Source: Trametes villosa (taxonomy: Eukaryota > Basidiomycota > Agaricomycetes > Polyporales > Polyporaceae). From it: a stretch of 64,000 nt of DNA. Of the stretch, positions 11,440 to 23,411 are shown in pieces. A program made the translations under genes and the position numbers. Numbering within the stretch: the stretch's first letter is position 1; the number at the start of each line of letters is the position of its first letter. The notes under the pieces were generated by a model. It made no database searches. It had not been told where the DNA came from and was given only the letters and a program-made list of their open reading frames with translations. The DNA is taken from positions 4,116,001-4,180,000 of the forward strand of contig PUDQ02000001.1 of the NCBI GenBank assembly GCA_002964805.2, read 5' to 3'.

Positions 11440-11843
11440 ATGTCTTCCCAGCAACAGTCTGCACCGTCCTCATTCATGCGCGAGGAACTCGAGCGCGCCC
11501 TCGCTGAGCAGTCATTCGGAATCACCAGCTTCGAGGCGACATCATCTTCGCCGCTCAAGGCCACAGCTCGAGTCGTGCTACTGGAGGGAGATGTTGTCCT
11601 CGTATCGCTTACGAGCAGGGGATTCCAGGTGCGTTACAATACTCCTCAGGCGGTACTTCGGGGCGTCGTGCTCATCCCGAGTAGCTGCATAGTCCGTCTG
11701 AAGCACCCATGGACCCTGACCATGATGCGGAGGCCGTCTTTGAGACGATAGAGCAGCTCTTACAGAGCGTCAGCCCCCAGTACGAGTCCAAGAAGAGGAG
11801 CACTCTTATGGCGAAGCTGGAGTCACTCTCGGAGCCCGCCTGA
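11440..11843 (+). CDS. GSKIP-domain (DUF727) small protein
   Basis: Two exons, 11440-11628 and 11685-11843, join in frame across a 56-nt GT-AG intron to give about 115 aa. The first exon reads MSSQQQSAPSSFMREELERALAEQSFGI, then a strand-rich ARVVLLEGDVVLVSLTSRGFQ. The second ends FETIEQLLQSVSPQYESKKRSTLMAKLESLSEPA. This matches the small GSKIP fold (beta strands, then a helix with a Y-LL--SP-Y pattern). Animal GSKIP binds GSK3 and PKA regulatory subunits. Fungal roles are less clear, and the same domain occurs fused in CLU/TIF31 proteins. I assign the domain from this pattern rather than from a key catalytic residue, so confidence is moderate. Confidence 0.62.
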
Positions 11844-12084
11844 ATACGAAGCAGTGGTTTGTCGAGTAGGTACGACCACCATCCCGGAAGCCTGTCTTGG
11901 CTGACCCGTCTGCAAGCATGCGGAGCAAGTCCTTCTTCCACACATCGTGAGTCAACCCCTTGCGTATTGTCCTTGGTCCGTTGGGGAGCTTCCGGGTCAG
12001 CGGTTGTTCGATACCTTGTTGTACAACATGTCTATCCGTGTGATGTCGCCGAGAACCAATTCCCCCACCAAACCCTCGACCCCT

Positions 12085-12977
12085 TCACTCCTCCTCAACT
12101 GTCTCTTTGAGAGAGCCTGTCTCCTTCCGCCTCCCGAGTGCTTCCCGGTAAGCTTCGTCCGTGAAGACGAAATCCTCCGTCCTCGCTTTCCGTATGACCT
12201 CGTTCACCCAAGCCCTCTCCTCTTCGTTCCGCAAGCAGTTCGCCCACCACCTATCCATGCTACTCCTGATGGTTTGCGTGTTGAGCAGGTTGTTTTCGCT
12301 CTGCTCGGCGAGTACGAAGAGCAGGAACCCGGCGTTCAGCCGCTCCAGGCCGAACTCGGACAAGCACTTGAGAATCCGAGAAATACGGAGATTGTTGTGC
12401 GGTGCGCCTGTATGCATTATTAGCCCGGGCTATAGATCCAACGACGATGAAGTACTCACGACTGAGGTTGCGGTACCGTTCCTGCCAATTGTCAGCTCGG
12501 CGTAGCTCCCCAGTCTCGTCCGATACGAGCTCCATGCCGTAGAAGCCCAGCATCAGAGTGTAAGAGCGCTGCAGGTATTGTAGAGCAGCAGGCTCCGTCT
12601 TCAACGCGGCGAGTTCGTGTTTCTGTAGAGGTTGTGCTTGATAGTTCATCCCATATTCTTGTAGAGGGAAGCTGGTGTTGGGGTGAGCACGATCGCCGCC
12701 ACCGCCGATGGGGAGGTTGACATACAGCCACTGAATGTATCCATGCTTGTACTCTAGCTTCTCGTAGTCCGTCTTCCACCTAAGAGAAGATGACCATCGG
12801 GGCGCTGCCCAGAGTCTTAATAGAAGCTCACTGCTCATGTAGCTCCTCGATCAACAGGTTATCCGGTCGACAGCGACCTTTGTTCGTGTAGAACTTGAGG
12901 TTGGCGTTGAGGCGCGAATCATCCGGGACACTCGGGTACCCTGCTAGGAACTCTTGGATGTCCCCAGGAAGCGACAT
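12085..12977 (-). CDS. OGFr-domain protein (opioid growth factor receptor conserved region)
   Basis: The gene starts MSLPGDIQEFLAGYPSVPDD at 12977 and ends KETGSLKETVEEE-TGA at 12085. The core reads NLKFYTNKGRCRPDNLLIEELHEQ-WKTDYEKLEYKHGYIQWLFPLQEYGMNYQAQPLQKHELAAL, then LGFYGMELVSDETGELRRADNWQERYRNLS and NLRISRILKCLSEFGLERLNAGFLLFVLAEQ. This is the OGFr conserved region, found in animals, fungi and some bacteria. Its fungal function is unknown. The GYIQWLFPLQ motif appears only when a 54-nt stop-free intron is removed between GYIQWL and FPLQEYGMN; otherwise 18 extra residues are read through. The gene is divergent from the coiled-coil gene that starts at 13283. Confidence 0.85.
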
Positions 12978-13282
12978 GGAGGAAGCTGAGCGATGCGCAA
13001 AATGAGATGATGCAAGCCTTTGAGCGAGTGTGGGGGCAGGGTGCAGAGGCCGTAAAGCACTGTGGCTAGCTGGAATTCGAAGCACGCGGAGCATGAGGCA
13101 GACGCGTCTCGCCCAGGCGCGCGTCGCGTCATTAGCCCGATAATGTCGGACCACTACTGGTGACCCTTTCGGTTGTTGAAACTGCCTTTCGGAGTTGTCA
13201 GGGTCGACAAGCCGTGGTAACTCACGCGTCTCCAGCGCCACAACCGCGTCGACGTCGCTACCGCTCTTGGTCTAGTACGCCC

Positions 13283-14876
13283 ATGCCAGGCGTAACGAAA
13301 TCCATGCCGTCCGCCTCGTCCTCCTCTAACCCCGTCTCCGACGCGCTTACGAACTTGACACGAGCTGCCACAGGAGCTGTGCGTATGTCCGGCTGCCGTT
13401 CCGGGCGTCATGCTGACCGGCGCGAACATTCCTCCTGCCCAGTTCAATGCCGTACAAGAACAGGCTCAGGCGGCCATCGCGCAAGCCCATGCCGAACGCG
13501 ACGATGCGCTGAGGGTGGCACAGGAAGCTCGACTGGACGTTAAGGATGTGGAGATGCGGGAGGAGGGTTGGCGGGCTGCTGTGAGTACCCTTTCCATTGT
13601 CCCTTCACTATACATTGACTCTGGCATCTGCGGGCTAGCTGGAGAAGTCGGACATGACGGTAAGTGCATACATGTGTCCTTATTCTGCCCTGCTGAAACT
13701 AACAGCAAACAGATCAAACACCAAGCGGAGACAATCGCGCAGCTGCGCAACGAAGTGGACCAGTGGAAGACCCAGCTCACACGTCTCGGAGAGTCTTCGC
13801 GGCAGGAGATAGACGACTGGAAGGAGCAGTATCGCAGAGCGGAGCACGAGCGGACTCGTCTCTCCGCCCGCGTTGACGAACTTATGTCCGGGCAGATGGC
13901 GGTACGTCCACTCTTTGTTGTCTCCCAGGTCATTGCACTCATGCCGCCGCCGTTCAAGTGGAGTGCCGCTGCCCACGCCTACACCACACCATACGCGCCC
14001 CGCATCGCATACACCGACATTCCGGAGCCCTCCACATCCTCTACCAGTTCCAAGAGGGCATCCACGGTATCCCACACTCAGAGGAGAGGCGGCACCCCGC
14101 ACCGGGGTAGCCGGGCATATCCCGACGAGCCCCTCCCCTCCACCTCACGCAAACCCAGAGCGACCGCCGGAGCACATACAGACCGTGATCCCGTGCCTAG
14201 GCCCCGCGCGGGTTCCCCCTCCCGCCCGCCCACCGGCAGACGTAAAGAGCAATTAGTTGCTGTAGAGCTCCCGCGAGCCAGCGGTAGCAAACCTGCACCT
14301 CGCGCTTCTCTCGCACAACCCTCTCCAGCCGGTCGGGAGTCTCGGGCATTCACCGAACCACGGCAGCATGTCATACGTCGGGTCACTGCCATCGTTGACG
14401 TGAAGGAAGAGGAGCCAGATGATGCGCTTGAGGACGCAGGGTCGACACACTCAGGCTCGGTGTATGAACCTGACGAGGACGTTGCGCCCATTCCTCCGAG
14501 CGGTAGGCGACGGCGGGCCTCGCACCCTACGCGGCGAAGGCAGGTAGTGCAGGACTGGGACGAAGATGAGCAGACTCCGGACGTCGGGGACGATGCAGAC
14601 CAGTATGATGAAGAACCGGAAGACGAAGATGACGAGCTCTTGCTTGGTCCTAAGGTGCGTTGCGTCCCTGGCAGCGACTGACTCGTCTTATGAACCGCGA
14701 CACTGACTGTATCACTTCAGAAGAGCAAGCCGCCTGCTGGGAGCGCGCAACAGCCCCGCGCAAACGGTACAGGCAAAGGTCGGGGCGCAGGGAAGACACT
14801 GAAACGCAAGATGGACGCAGACACGAGCACGCCCTCCGGCAGGGCAGGTGCCGCGAAGGCAGCCAAGACTCGTTGA
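13283..14876 (+). CDS. Coiled-coil protein of unknown function with basic, disordered C-terminus
   Basis: The first exon, MPGVTKSMPSASSSSNPVSDALTNLTRAATGA (13283-13378), joins in phase over the intron 13379-13442 to FNAVQEQAQAAIAQAHAERDDALRVAQEARLDVKDVEMREEGWRAA. A 21-nt microexon, LEKSDMT, follows. A second helical block, IKHQAETIAQLRNEVDQWKTQLTRLGESSRQEIDDWKEQYRRAEHERTRLSARVDELMSG, has clear heptads. After the intron 13902-13958 comes a long low-complexity region rich in Pro, Ser and Arg, an acidic block EEPEDEDDELLLGPK, and a final exon with GKGRGAGKTLKRKMDA, resembling a nuclear localisation signal. I do not recognise the family. The layout suggests a nuclear or spindle-associated scaffold, which is inference only. 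Confidence 0.6.
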
Positions 14877-15239
14877 CCGTGCTTGACATTAGTAGGACGT
14901 CATGTTGTAACAGTATTACTTCCCGCATGTTATGCATTGTACTATCACCGCATCGATATCGCGTACAATGCGAACGCTGCTCTATCTGTGCGCGTGTTGT
15001 GCAGGGAGTGAGGCCTAGGACCCGCATTCTCGAGACAGTCCCTGGAACGATCACGGGATCGAGGCTGGAGACGCGTTCGCGCGACGCGCGCGGTGCCAAA
15101 TCGCGACGGCCTCTCACCACAACCATCACAACCACCACCACTTGCAGGGCACCCCCCGCTTCGTCTACATTATCCCTCATACCTCGAATGCACGATACCG
15201 CGCAATAGCATACTGACATTATGTCGACACATTGGGTCT
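14877..15239. other. Spacer between coiled-coil gene and repeat copy A
   Basis: No gene is seen. The left edge of repeat copy A is not sharp, because its 5' part has diverged from the other copies. The boundary at about 15240 is a best estimate. Confidence 0.35.
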
Positions 15240-18200
15240 GGGGTGACAGTGACAGTCCGAACTCGAATCCAACCATGACCATCCCGCCAAAGACCAGAGG
15301 CTGACTTCATGGCTTCGTCGTCTCATGCCAGCCTCCCGGGGGAACGTAATCCTCGCCTCCTCCTCTCTTGGCTCCCATCGCCTCTTTCTCTGGACGTCCA
15401 TCCCCCTCCCTCTGGTTCTGCCGGCTCTTCCCCGCCCCCTCGTTCTCTCGTCGCGCTTGGTGTCGTCTGAGGTGACTCTGCCTCCGACACCGCCCACTTC
15501 TACTGGCATCTGCTCAGTGGGATGCGCGACTTGGGCTCTTGGGCTCGCAGCTTTGGCAGTACCAACCAGCCTTCGTCGACGCCTCAACGGCTCAATGGCC
15601 TGCTCGACGGAGGGCTCATGATCATGGAGGTTCACTTTGTCGACTAGGTCAAGAACGTCGACGAAGGGTTCGTGGAGAGAGGCTTTCGGATTCGGACTCG
15701 TATAGACGGTCGGAGGCACCTCAAAGTACGTTGCTCACCTCTTGTTGAAATCCCCTTGCTCATCGTCCAAAGCCTCCGACCACGTTCATCCTCGCGGGAA
15801 CCTGGACAAGCACGGTCGGCACTTGGTTCATCTGCGGCAAGCTTCGGTCAGCCATCACTCGAGAGCCCAACTAGTTCTGCAACTCGTCTGTCACCCTGGT
15901 CCAGCCGAGTCAATCATATCGGCTTTCAAGACCGCGACCATCCGCATCCTGGATCCGACCCCGGAACGCGGGCTAGGTCATGTCCACTCCTTCGACGGAC
16001 GACGTCTCGCAGCATTGCTCCTTGAGTGTCAACACTGGCTTATTGGCTTCTTGCCCTTCTCTTCTCCTGGCGACGACTCGGACTTGCTTGACTCCAGTAC
16101 CTGCTCAGCTTGTCCTCGTCTCATTATTCAACGCTTCGAGCCGCAGCTCGGTTATCCTCTTTCCGCCTGTTGCTCGAGTCTCCTTTCCGCTCTGGGGCTC
16201 CCTATTGCCCTCTTCCATGCGGCAGACTCTGGCGGCCCCTCCCTCGGCATTCTCGGGGTCGACAACCACTGCAGCTCGTGGCCTTCCTGGGACGTCTTCG
16301 CCAGCCATCCAGAAAACCGAAAAACATTGCCGTATAATCATCAAACCTCGAACAACAGCAGATAACGTCCGAAAATCCAGACATTCCTATCTCCCCTTCT
16401 CCCCTATAATATGTACGATTATACGTAGTAGTGCCCTTACCCCATATGATCCCGTAAGTTGACAGTCCTCTTCACACCACTTTTCAGTTTGCTAACCTCA
16501 GTACCGCAGCCCTCGCTTCGGTCCTACCGGCTTCGCTGCTCGACCGCTGCGACTCGCGATCTCGGTCGGCGCCGACCGACATCGCGACAAAACGTGGTCC
16601 ATTGGACCCGCCCGTTTCCTTCGCCGACGTCCCGCCGTATGTCAAGCAGACCTCGCCCAGTCTCTCCAGCAGCGCATCTCTCGGCAAGGCGACCCGTTCA
16701 TTACCCGTTCATTTCCTTCGACGCTCGACACGTACTGCACTGGCGGCCTTCTCAACCGTCATCCAGTGAGCGCGTGCTCGAGCGTCGAAGTGCGTGCGCC
16801 CCGCCACCTCAAGCCCGACACCTGCAGGGCCTTGGTTGGCACACGATCATGTTCATACCATCGGACGCTTCTTCGTCCGCCTCCGGGCCCATCCTCAACT
16901 CTCGTTGGGCCCTCTGTTCTTCTCGCTCATTCCTTCAACGTTCGATGCGTCCGACGCTGGCGGCTGCTCACCGTCATCCAGTGAGCTCGCGTTTGGTCGT
17001 TGAGGTGCCTGCGCCTCGTCAACCCACGCCCGACATGCAGTACGGCCTTGGCGACCGCTTGACTACTCCTCCCAGGCGATGCGTTGCCTCCCATGTGCCC
17101 TCCTTGTGCACTTCATCGCGCGCCTTCGGCTGCCCACTCCGACATTGGCAAGCTCGTCCGGATACGCCTTTTGTTCATTGTTCATCCTACATCAGGTGAG
17201 CCCGCACAGTCCGATCCAGGCCTAGCTCGAAAACTGACAATACCTTTGCTCCACATAGGCCTCCTCAGGACTTTGTTCGCGTACAGTTCTGGCGGTGACG
17301 GATGTTCCGTCTGTTCTCCCGGCGAGCCAAGTTCGCTAGAGCGTTGGCCTTGGTACCCCTGCTATCTGGTAAGTTCACGATTAAGTTCTGCGCCTTTTAG
17401 CGACTAATGCGCGTCTTCAGCCTCAAACTGGATACGGCGCGGCCGCATCCGCGTCGTGACTCCGGGGAGAAGCCGGTTCTCAGAGATATCGAGACCGATT
17501 CTCGCACTCGCCTCGAGCTTATCCCTTCCGACGTGGCAAGACCGTCCGGATAGGCTCTCCTTGCTCATCCCGCGCCTTGTGAGCTCACTTCAAGCCTTCT
17601 TTGTGATGACGACGCTTACTTCTCGCAGCCTAGCTCTCGACATATGCGCGCGTGCATATAACGCTCGAGAGGTGGAAGGTGCACCCACTGTCCGTCCAAG
17701 CGCGCCAAGGCCGCTCGGACGAGTTCATCGCTCCCTTCCCATCAGGTTGGTCTGCGGCTACTACGGCGCGTTGCACCAGACACTGACGCACATTATTCAG
17801 GCTCGAACTCGGTTCAACAGGTCCGCACAACCTGTCGCTCCGAGGGAGAGAAAGATGTCTTTCCGCGCCGCCTTCCATGCATAGGAGACGTCGCGGAGTC
17901 CCCACTGCCCCTTGTCGGACGTCGCAAACCTGACAAGGGGGTCTGAACCCCGTGCAGGTACGTGGCTCGCTTGCGCATTCGCAATCTATGCTTACTGGGA
18001 CATGCATCGCAGGTATAGCCTGCACACCGACTACGGTCCTCCGGAGGCATCCAACTCTCTGCCTCCCGCTACCCTCCTTCCTCGCTTTCGCCTCGCTATC
18101 AAGATCCGATATACACGATCTCGCGACGACCACACTCCGTCGACGGACCCGCCCGACCAGCGCCAGCCCTTGGGCCCATCTCTCCCCAACTCGCGCCGAC

Positions 18201-18655
18201 CCCGAAATCCTGCGACTGTACGGTGGCACGGCCAGCCACTGTCTCTCATGAGGAACCCAAAAACTCCCTCACGGGAGTACCCAGTGAGTACTACTCTCGC
18301 ATCCGCGTATAGACCTCGACTGACCGCGACCGCAGACGCGCAACCCCGAGGCCAGAGGTTGCACGTCAAAAGGAGTCTTCGGACTCCACCCGCGATCCCG
18401 GACTGGCTCCGGAGCTTGCTCCGCTGTGCTCATACGACGCCCCGGCGCACTCGCACCGACCATTCCATCCACACACGAAGCCGCCGCCGGTCGATACCGG
18501 CACGTGGATGTTGGCCTGTGGCCGGAGCCCCCTCATGGATCTTACTGGTTTTTCTCTTGTCCTTGGTCAATGTAGTAGGACTCGGGACTGGCGTTGCGTC
18601 CGACGCCAGTACCAGGATGAGGCTGCGCCACCAATATAGTCGTTTTGCACAGTGA
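15240..18655 (+). repeat. Hairpin-chain repeat element, copy A
   Basis: First of five related units. It starts indistinctly near 15240 and ends at the shared terminus ...TTTTGCACAGTGA. Hairpins seen: GGTGTCG 15459-15465 with CGACACC 15485-15491, enclosing GAGG/CCTC; CCCACT 15493-15498 with AGTGGG 15516-15521; CTTTGTCGAC 15635-15644 with GTCGACGAAG 15657-15666; a 16-bp stem at 16717-16732/16773-16789 with one bulge; GGACG 16863-16867 with CGTCC 16874-16878; CCCCTTGTC 17908-17916 with GACAAGGGG 17932-17940; ACTCCC 18263-18268 with GGGAGT 18273-18278; GCAACC 18340-18345 with GGTTGC 18357-18362; GGAGTC-TTCG-GACTCC 18372-18387; ACTGGCGT 18587-18594 with ACGCCAGT 18603-18610. Long open frames here are interrupted in the other copies and are not called as genes. 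It is the same subfamily as copy D. Confidence 0.8.
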
Positions 18656-18918
18656 TCCTGTAGCTTGTTTCGGATACGTCGGCCGGACTTACCGAACACT
18701 GAGGGTAAGCATGCGAGCGACTGTGAGAGGATCCGACTAAGTAGTGCAGCTCAGTGCGGGCGGGCGTCTGCTTCAAAGTCGGCGGGAACAAGACTTCTTC
18801 GTACTTGTGCGCGCGGGGGGCGTCGCTCATAGTGAGCAGCGCAGGTCGTAACATCACGGTAAATCAATCCAGGCCCGTGCTCGGAGGTGTGCGTAAGTGC
18901 CTTCGCGGCGGGCAAAGG
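18656..18918. repeat. Spacer between copies A and B, also present between C and D
   Basis: This non-element DNA matches 32758-33009 in inverted orientation; for example, 18841-18876 matches about 32790-32830. Its presence in both arms shows that the A-B pair was duplicated as one block, not that four elements inserted independently. Confidence 0.75.
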
Positions 18919-21900
18919 TGCCGACATTGAATGATATTAATTGCGGTGCTCGATAGCGCCGGGGCTGTCCCATCTGGGCAAGTACGATCGCATACACCCG
19001 CAGTTCGTTCAACGTTGTTCATGACCATCATCTCGCACATCTCCCCTTCCCTCTGTGCGCAAGCACTCATGCGTCTTACGCGGGCTCGAGACTTATATTC
19101 CTGCGGAGGGTGACGACCTCGGATGCAGAGTAGGCCGGATTTGAATCTCAACCACCCGCCGAATTTGGAGGGCGCCCGAACAACGGTCAGCCTCTGTGGC
19201 TGACATGCCAGCCGCCTCCTGCGCTGTCTAATATTCTGTTCCCGCACGTCTGGATGCTTTCGTCTCTTTCCCTCCTGCGACCACCACCCCCCATCTCTGG
19301 CTCTATCCTCGCCTCCTCCTGCTTGTCTATGGCCCACCTAGGTATCGTCTGAGGTGACTCTGCCTCCGATACCGCCCACCTCTTCCGGCATCTGCTCGGT
19401 GGGAGGTGTCATATGCTAGGCTCTTGGATGCTTGCTTGTGTTATTGCTAGCCTTCGTCGACGCCTCACCGGCTCAATGGCCCGCTCGACAAAGACCAACT
19501 GTGGTGTCTGTTTCCTCGACTAGCCAAGCACGTCGAGGGATGGGTGCAGAGACCGGTTACGTTCGGTTACTGTTACTAGACGGCTGGAGGCACCTCAAAG
19601 TACGTCGGTCGCATTCGTTTGGTCGCTCTTGCTGATCTATTACAGCCTCCGGCCATGTTCATCCTCGCGTCTGCCGTCCTTGTCTTGAGCTGCGCTACGA
19701 GCTGGTGCACTGTTCATCTCGTCTTCCGCCTGTCGCCCTAGTCTCCTCTCCGCTCTGGGGGATTATCAGCGTCCCCTCTTCCATGCGGCAGACTATGGTG
19801 GCCCCACCTCCGGCGTAGACAACCACTTCAGCTCGCGGCCTTCCTCGGACGTCTTCGCGACCCACCCAGAAAACCCGAAAACATTGCTCGATAATCATCA
19901 AACCTCGAACAAAAGTAGAAACTGTCCGATAACCCAGATCTTTCCTTTTCTTCTTCTCCCCCTTATAATATGTACGACTACGTAGTAGTGCCCTGCCCAT
20001 AGTGTTCCCGTGAGTTATTCATCCTTCATCATCCTCTTCGCTTCCATTGACCATCTTCGCATCTTAGCCCTCGCTTCTGTCCCTTCGGCTTCAACGCCCG
20101 ACCATCGCGACCCCCGTTCCCCTCGTCTCGCAAACTGCCACTCACGAGTTTGGTCGGCGCCGATCGATATCGTGTTTATCCTTTCCGCAGTCAACGAGAC
20201 CCAACCATCTCCCTCCCCGACGTCCCGCCGCCTGACAAGAAGACTCCGCCCGGTCTTCCCGACGGCGTACCTCTCGAGGACGAGATTGTCTGTTCATTCC
20301 TTCGACACTCGACACGTTCTGCGCTGGCGGCCGCTCACCGTCATCCAGCGAGTGCGTGTTCGAGCGTCGAAGCGCGTGCGCCACACCTTCAACTCAAGTC
20401 CGCCACCCTTTGCGGCTTCGGTGGGCGCTCGATATCACCTCGGCTAGTAGACGCTCTTCGTCTACCGCAAGAGCCCTCCTCAACTCATGTTGGGCCCCCC
20501 AATCATTTTCCTTACGCCCTTCAACTTTCGGCGCATCCGACACTGGCGGCTTCTCCCCGTCTCCCAGTGAGATCTTGTTCGACGGTTGAAGGGCGCGCGC
20601 CTCGCCACTCCAAGCTCGTTACCCCATACGGCCGTGGTGAACGCTCTTCGACTTCTCACCGACACTGCGTTCCTCAAGCAGCAGTCGCCCTTTCTATCTC
20701 TCGCGCGGCTCCGGCTATCCCCCTTGACATTGACAAGATCGTCCGGATGCTACGCCTCGCTCGCTCATCGACCATCCCGCATCTAGTAAGTGACGCCATT
20801 CTGCATATGTTATCTTCTGAACTCTGACAACGCTTTAGTCTGTTTAGGATCTCACGCGCGCGATCCGAAGAACGCCAGATGCCCCCTACCATCTTTGCAG
20901 GCGTGCCAATACCGCTTGGATACGCCTTGGTCTCCTGTTGACCTGGTGAGTCCACAGCTCTGACTAGTGCATCGCAGCCGCTGACGTTAACCTATCAGCC
21001 TCAACCTGGGTACGACGTGCGCGCGAACGCGTCTTCCTCGGGGCAAGGCTGGTTCTCAGGTGTACTGAGGACGATACTCAAGCTCGCCTCGAGCTTGTTC
21101 CATTCGATGTGACAAGATCATCCGGACAAGCTCTCCCTGATCGGCGCACACTTTGTGAGTAAGGATTCTGGCTGCGTTCCGTGCGTCCATACCAACACCT
21201 ATCATTCCAGCCACCGGCTCCTATGTTTCCGCATGCATATGGCAGTCGAGCACCGGACGACGTGTCCCCACTGTCCCCTCTGGCGTGCTAATACCACCCG
21301 GACAAGTGCATTGTTCCCTTTCGCACCCGGTGAGTTCGCTATCACATCGATGCCAGTACTCGAACCAGCCGCTGACACAAATGTTTAGATTCGAACTCGG
21401 CTCGCAGGTCTGCACAACCTGTCGCTCAGAGGGAGAGAAGGGTGCCCCTCCGCGCTGCCTTCTATGCATGGGAGAAAGCGCGGAGTCCCCACCGCCCCTT
21501 GTCGGACGTCAAACATCTGACAAGGGGGTCTGAACCCCGTGCAGGTACGTGCTACAGCTACACGCTCAGTTCAGATGCTTACTAGTATATGCTCCTCAGG
21601 TATAGCCTGCACATACACATTAGACCCCGGGAGGCGTCCTACCCACTGCCTCCCCACCACGCTTTCCATTCGCTATCAAGACTCGCCTTCTGGTATCTAC
21701 ACCGACGACCATACTCCGTCGCCCAACCAGCGCCAGCCAGTGGGCCCACTCTTCCCCTGCTGGCGCCGACCCAAAATCCTGCGGCTGTACGGTGGCTAGG
21801 CCGGCCACTGTCTTCCCTGAGGAACCCAAAAACCCCCTTACGGGAGTACCCAGTGAGTAGCATCCACATACCTCGCGCCTCGTTCCTGACTGACGCCTAG

Positions 21901-22222
21901 CTCAGACGACATCCTAGAGGCCAGAGGATGCTCGTTAAAAGGAGTCCGAGGACTCTACCCTGCGACTCCGGGCTGGCCCCGGAGTCGTCCACCAGTGCTC
22001 ATACGACGCCCCGGCGCCCTCGCACCGACCATTCCATCCACACCCAAGCCGCCGCCGGTCGATACCGGCCCGTGGATGTTGGCCTGTGGTCGGAGCCCCC
22101 TCATGGATCTTACTGGTCTTTCCCATGCCCTCGGTCAATGTAGTAGGACTCGCGGCTGGCGTCGGACGCAACGCCAGGACCAGATGAGGCTGCGCCACCA
22201 ATATAGTCGTTTTGCGCGGTGA
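18919..22222 (+). repeat. Hairpin-chain repeat element, copy B
   Basis: About 3.3 kb, same subfamily as C and E, beginning GTGCCGACATTG and ending ...TTTTGCGCGGTGA. Hairpins at positions equivalent to copy A: GGTATCG 19341-19347 with CGATACC 19367-19373; CCCACC 19375-19380 with GGTGGG 19398-19403; a 9-bp stem 19512-19520/19532-19540; GTAGACG 20447-20453 with CGTCTAC 20459-20465; a 12-bp stem containing CCCCTTGTC near 21494; CATCC 21910-21914 with GGATG 21926-21930; GGAGTC-CGAG-GACTCT 21941-21956; CTGGCGT 22155-22161 with ACGCCAG 22171-22177. Intron-like GT...AG blocks lie at the same places as in copy E. It lies head to tail behind copy A. Confidence 0.82.
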
Positions 22223-22275
22223 GCTAGTCAGTTTTGCGTCGGATGTGTTGAACATACCTCCCATGGCCAGGTACT

Positions 22276-23411
22276 ATTGTTGTGGGCTCAATGCTTTCAC
22301 ATCAAGTGTCTACGTTTGTCAACAACTCCGGGCTTCGGCAGGCGGGCTTATCCTCGCGCCGGATCCCATCGACTGACAGCTGCAGTGCGGGCGGAGTACA
22401 TGCTTGTAGCGAGTGCAGCGTATGTCTTCGGTACGACTCCGAGCCGCGTCTGAATCGAGCGGCGAGCGACGCGCGGGCCCGCACCCACTCTGACGCCCGC
22501 CACCCGCCCCCGTTCCTGGACCTCTCTGGACCCATCTCCATCGATCTCCCCGGGCCCCTATCTCCTCACATCGATCGCCCGCTGCACTCGGGAGTCGGGA
22601 TCTGGAACTCGAATCTGGCGGCGGCCGACGCGGTCAAGTCCCGAGGCCCGACACGGCCGATCGGCGAGAACGCTGAGGCTGGCGGGCGGCGGGCCCAATG
22701 AACGACGAGTACGGCGGACCCGCTGTGATCCCGGGACCCGGGGCGGGCGGGCCTGCCAGCTGTCAGGACTCAGTTACGCTGTCAGGATCCAGGAACTGAG
22801 AGGAACTGTCCGATGTCGTGAGCACGATGTCGAGGGCCGGCTTGGCGACGGCGGGAGCTGTGCTGAAGCTGTCAGCTGGAGGAATGTGCGAGACGCGGGC
22901 GGCGGGTGCGATGAACTTGAACGCGACCGATGTACACATGGTGGTCCTGTTCAGCTCCGAGCTGCCCAGCAGTTGAGCGTGCACGACGTCAAATGCACGG
23001 GAAAGTGAACGGCGATGATGGTATGGCAATTCATCCGATGCGCGATCGTATGTACTATATACAGGTAGTTGAGCAGCGGCCAAGAAAGAAACGGTAAGAA
23101 ACGGCCGGGAAGCGGTCAAAACAGAGCGTATCATTACAGCGAATCGTAACGGTCATTCCGAATATCGTAGCGGGCAGGCATGAGCGCGCACCTCGAGCAC
23201 CTCCTCCGACCCTGCCTCCGAAACCTCCTCCACCACAGCAGAGCGACTGACAAACGGACCCGGGATTGCGCCCCCGTCATCAAGGTATGTCGCAGTGCAT
23301 GCCCTGCCCTCCGCAGCCCCACCCTCGCCTTGCCCAGTATGTCCAAGCCAGGGGGCCCCGCGCCCCTAAAGACTCCTCCACAAGCAGCACTGAGACTAAG
23401 GCCGTTCAGGC
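22276..23411. other. Non-coding stretch between repeat arm and SYLF gene
   Basis: The left arm of the inverted duplication ends near 22275, where similarity to the other arm (GCGTCGGATGTGT block) stops. The rest is GC-rich with short frames. A 123-codon minus-strand frame at 22763-23134 has a weakly hydrophobic start but no domain and is not called. The 3' untranslated region of the SYLF gene lies at the right end. Confidence 0.4.

Noticed and set aside
17912..18655. A 247-codon open frame in repeat copy A and similar long frames in B-E as protein genes
   Set aside because: The same region is broken by stops or frame changes in other copies, and differences between copies are spread about evenly over codon positions. 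Long chance frames are expected in GC-rich DNA.
21388..21533. A CxxC...CxxC pattern in copy B read as a zinc-binding motif
   Set aside because: The cysteines are absent in the equivalent parts of A, D and E, and the frame is not shared. It follows from the hairpin sequence.
15240..22275. LTR retrotransposon, Helitron or KDZ-type transposon as the identity of the A-E repeats
   Set aside because: No reverse transcriptase, integrase, RepHel or transposase motifs, no long terminal repeats and no clear Helitron ends were found. A non-autonomous or decayed relative cannot be excluded.
22763..23134. A 123-codon minus-strand frame with a weakly hydrophobic start
   Set aside because: No domain, no convincing signal peptide cleavage site, and it overlaps the likely 3' flank of the SYLF gene.
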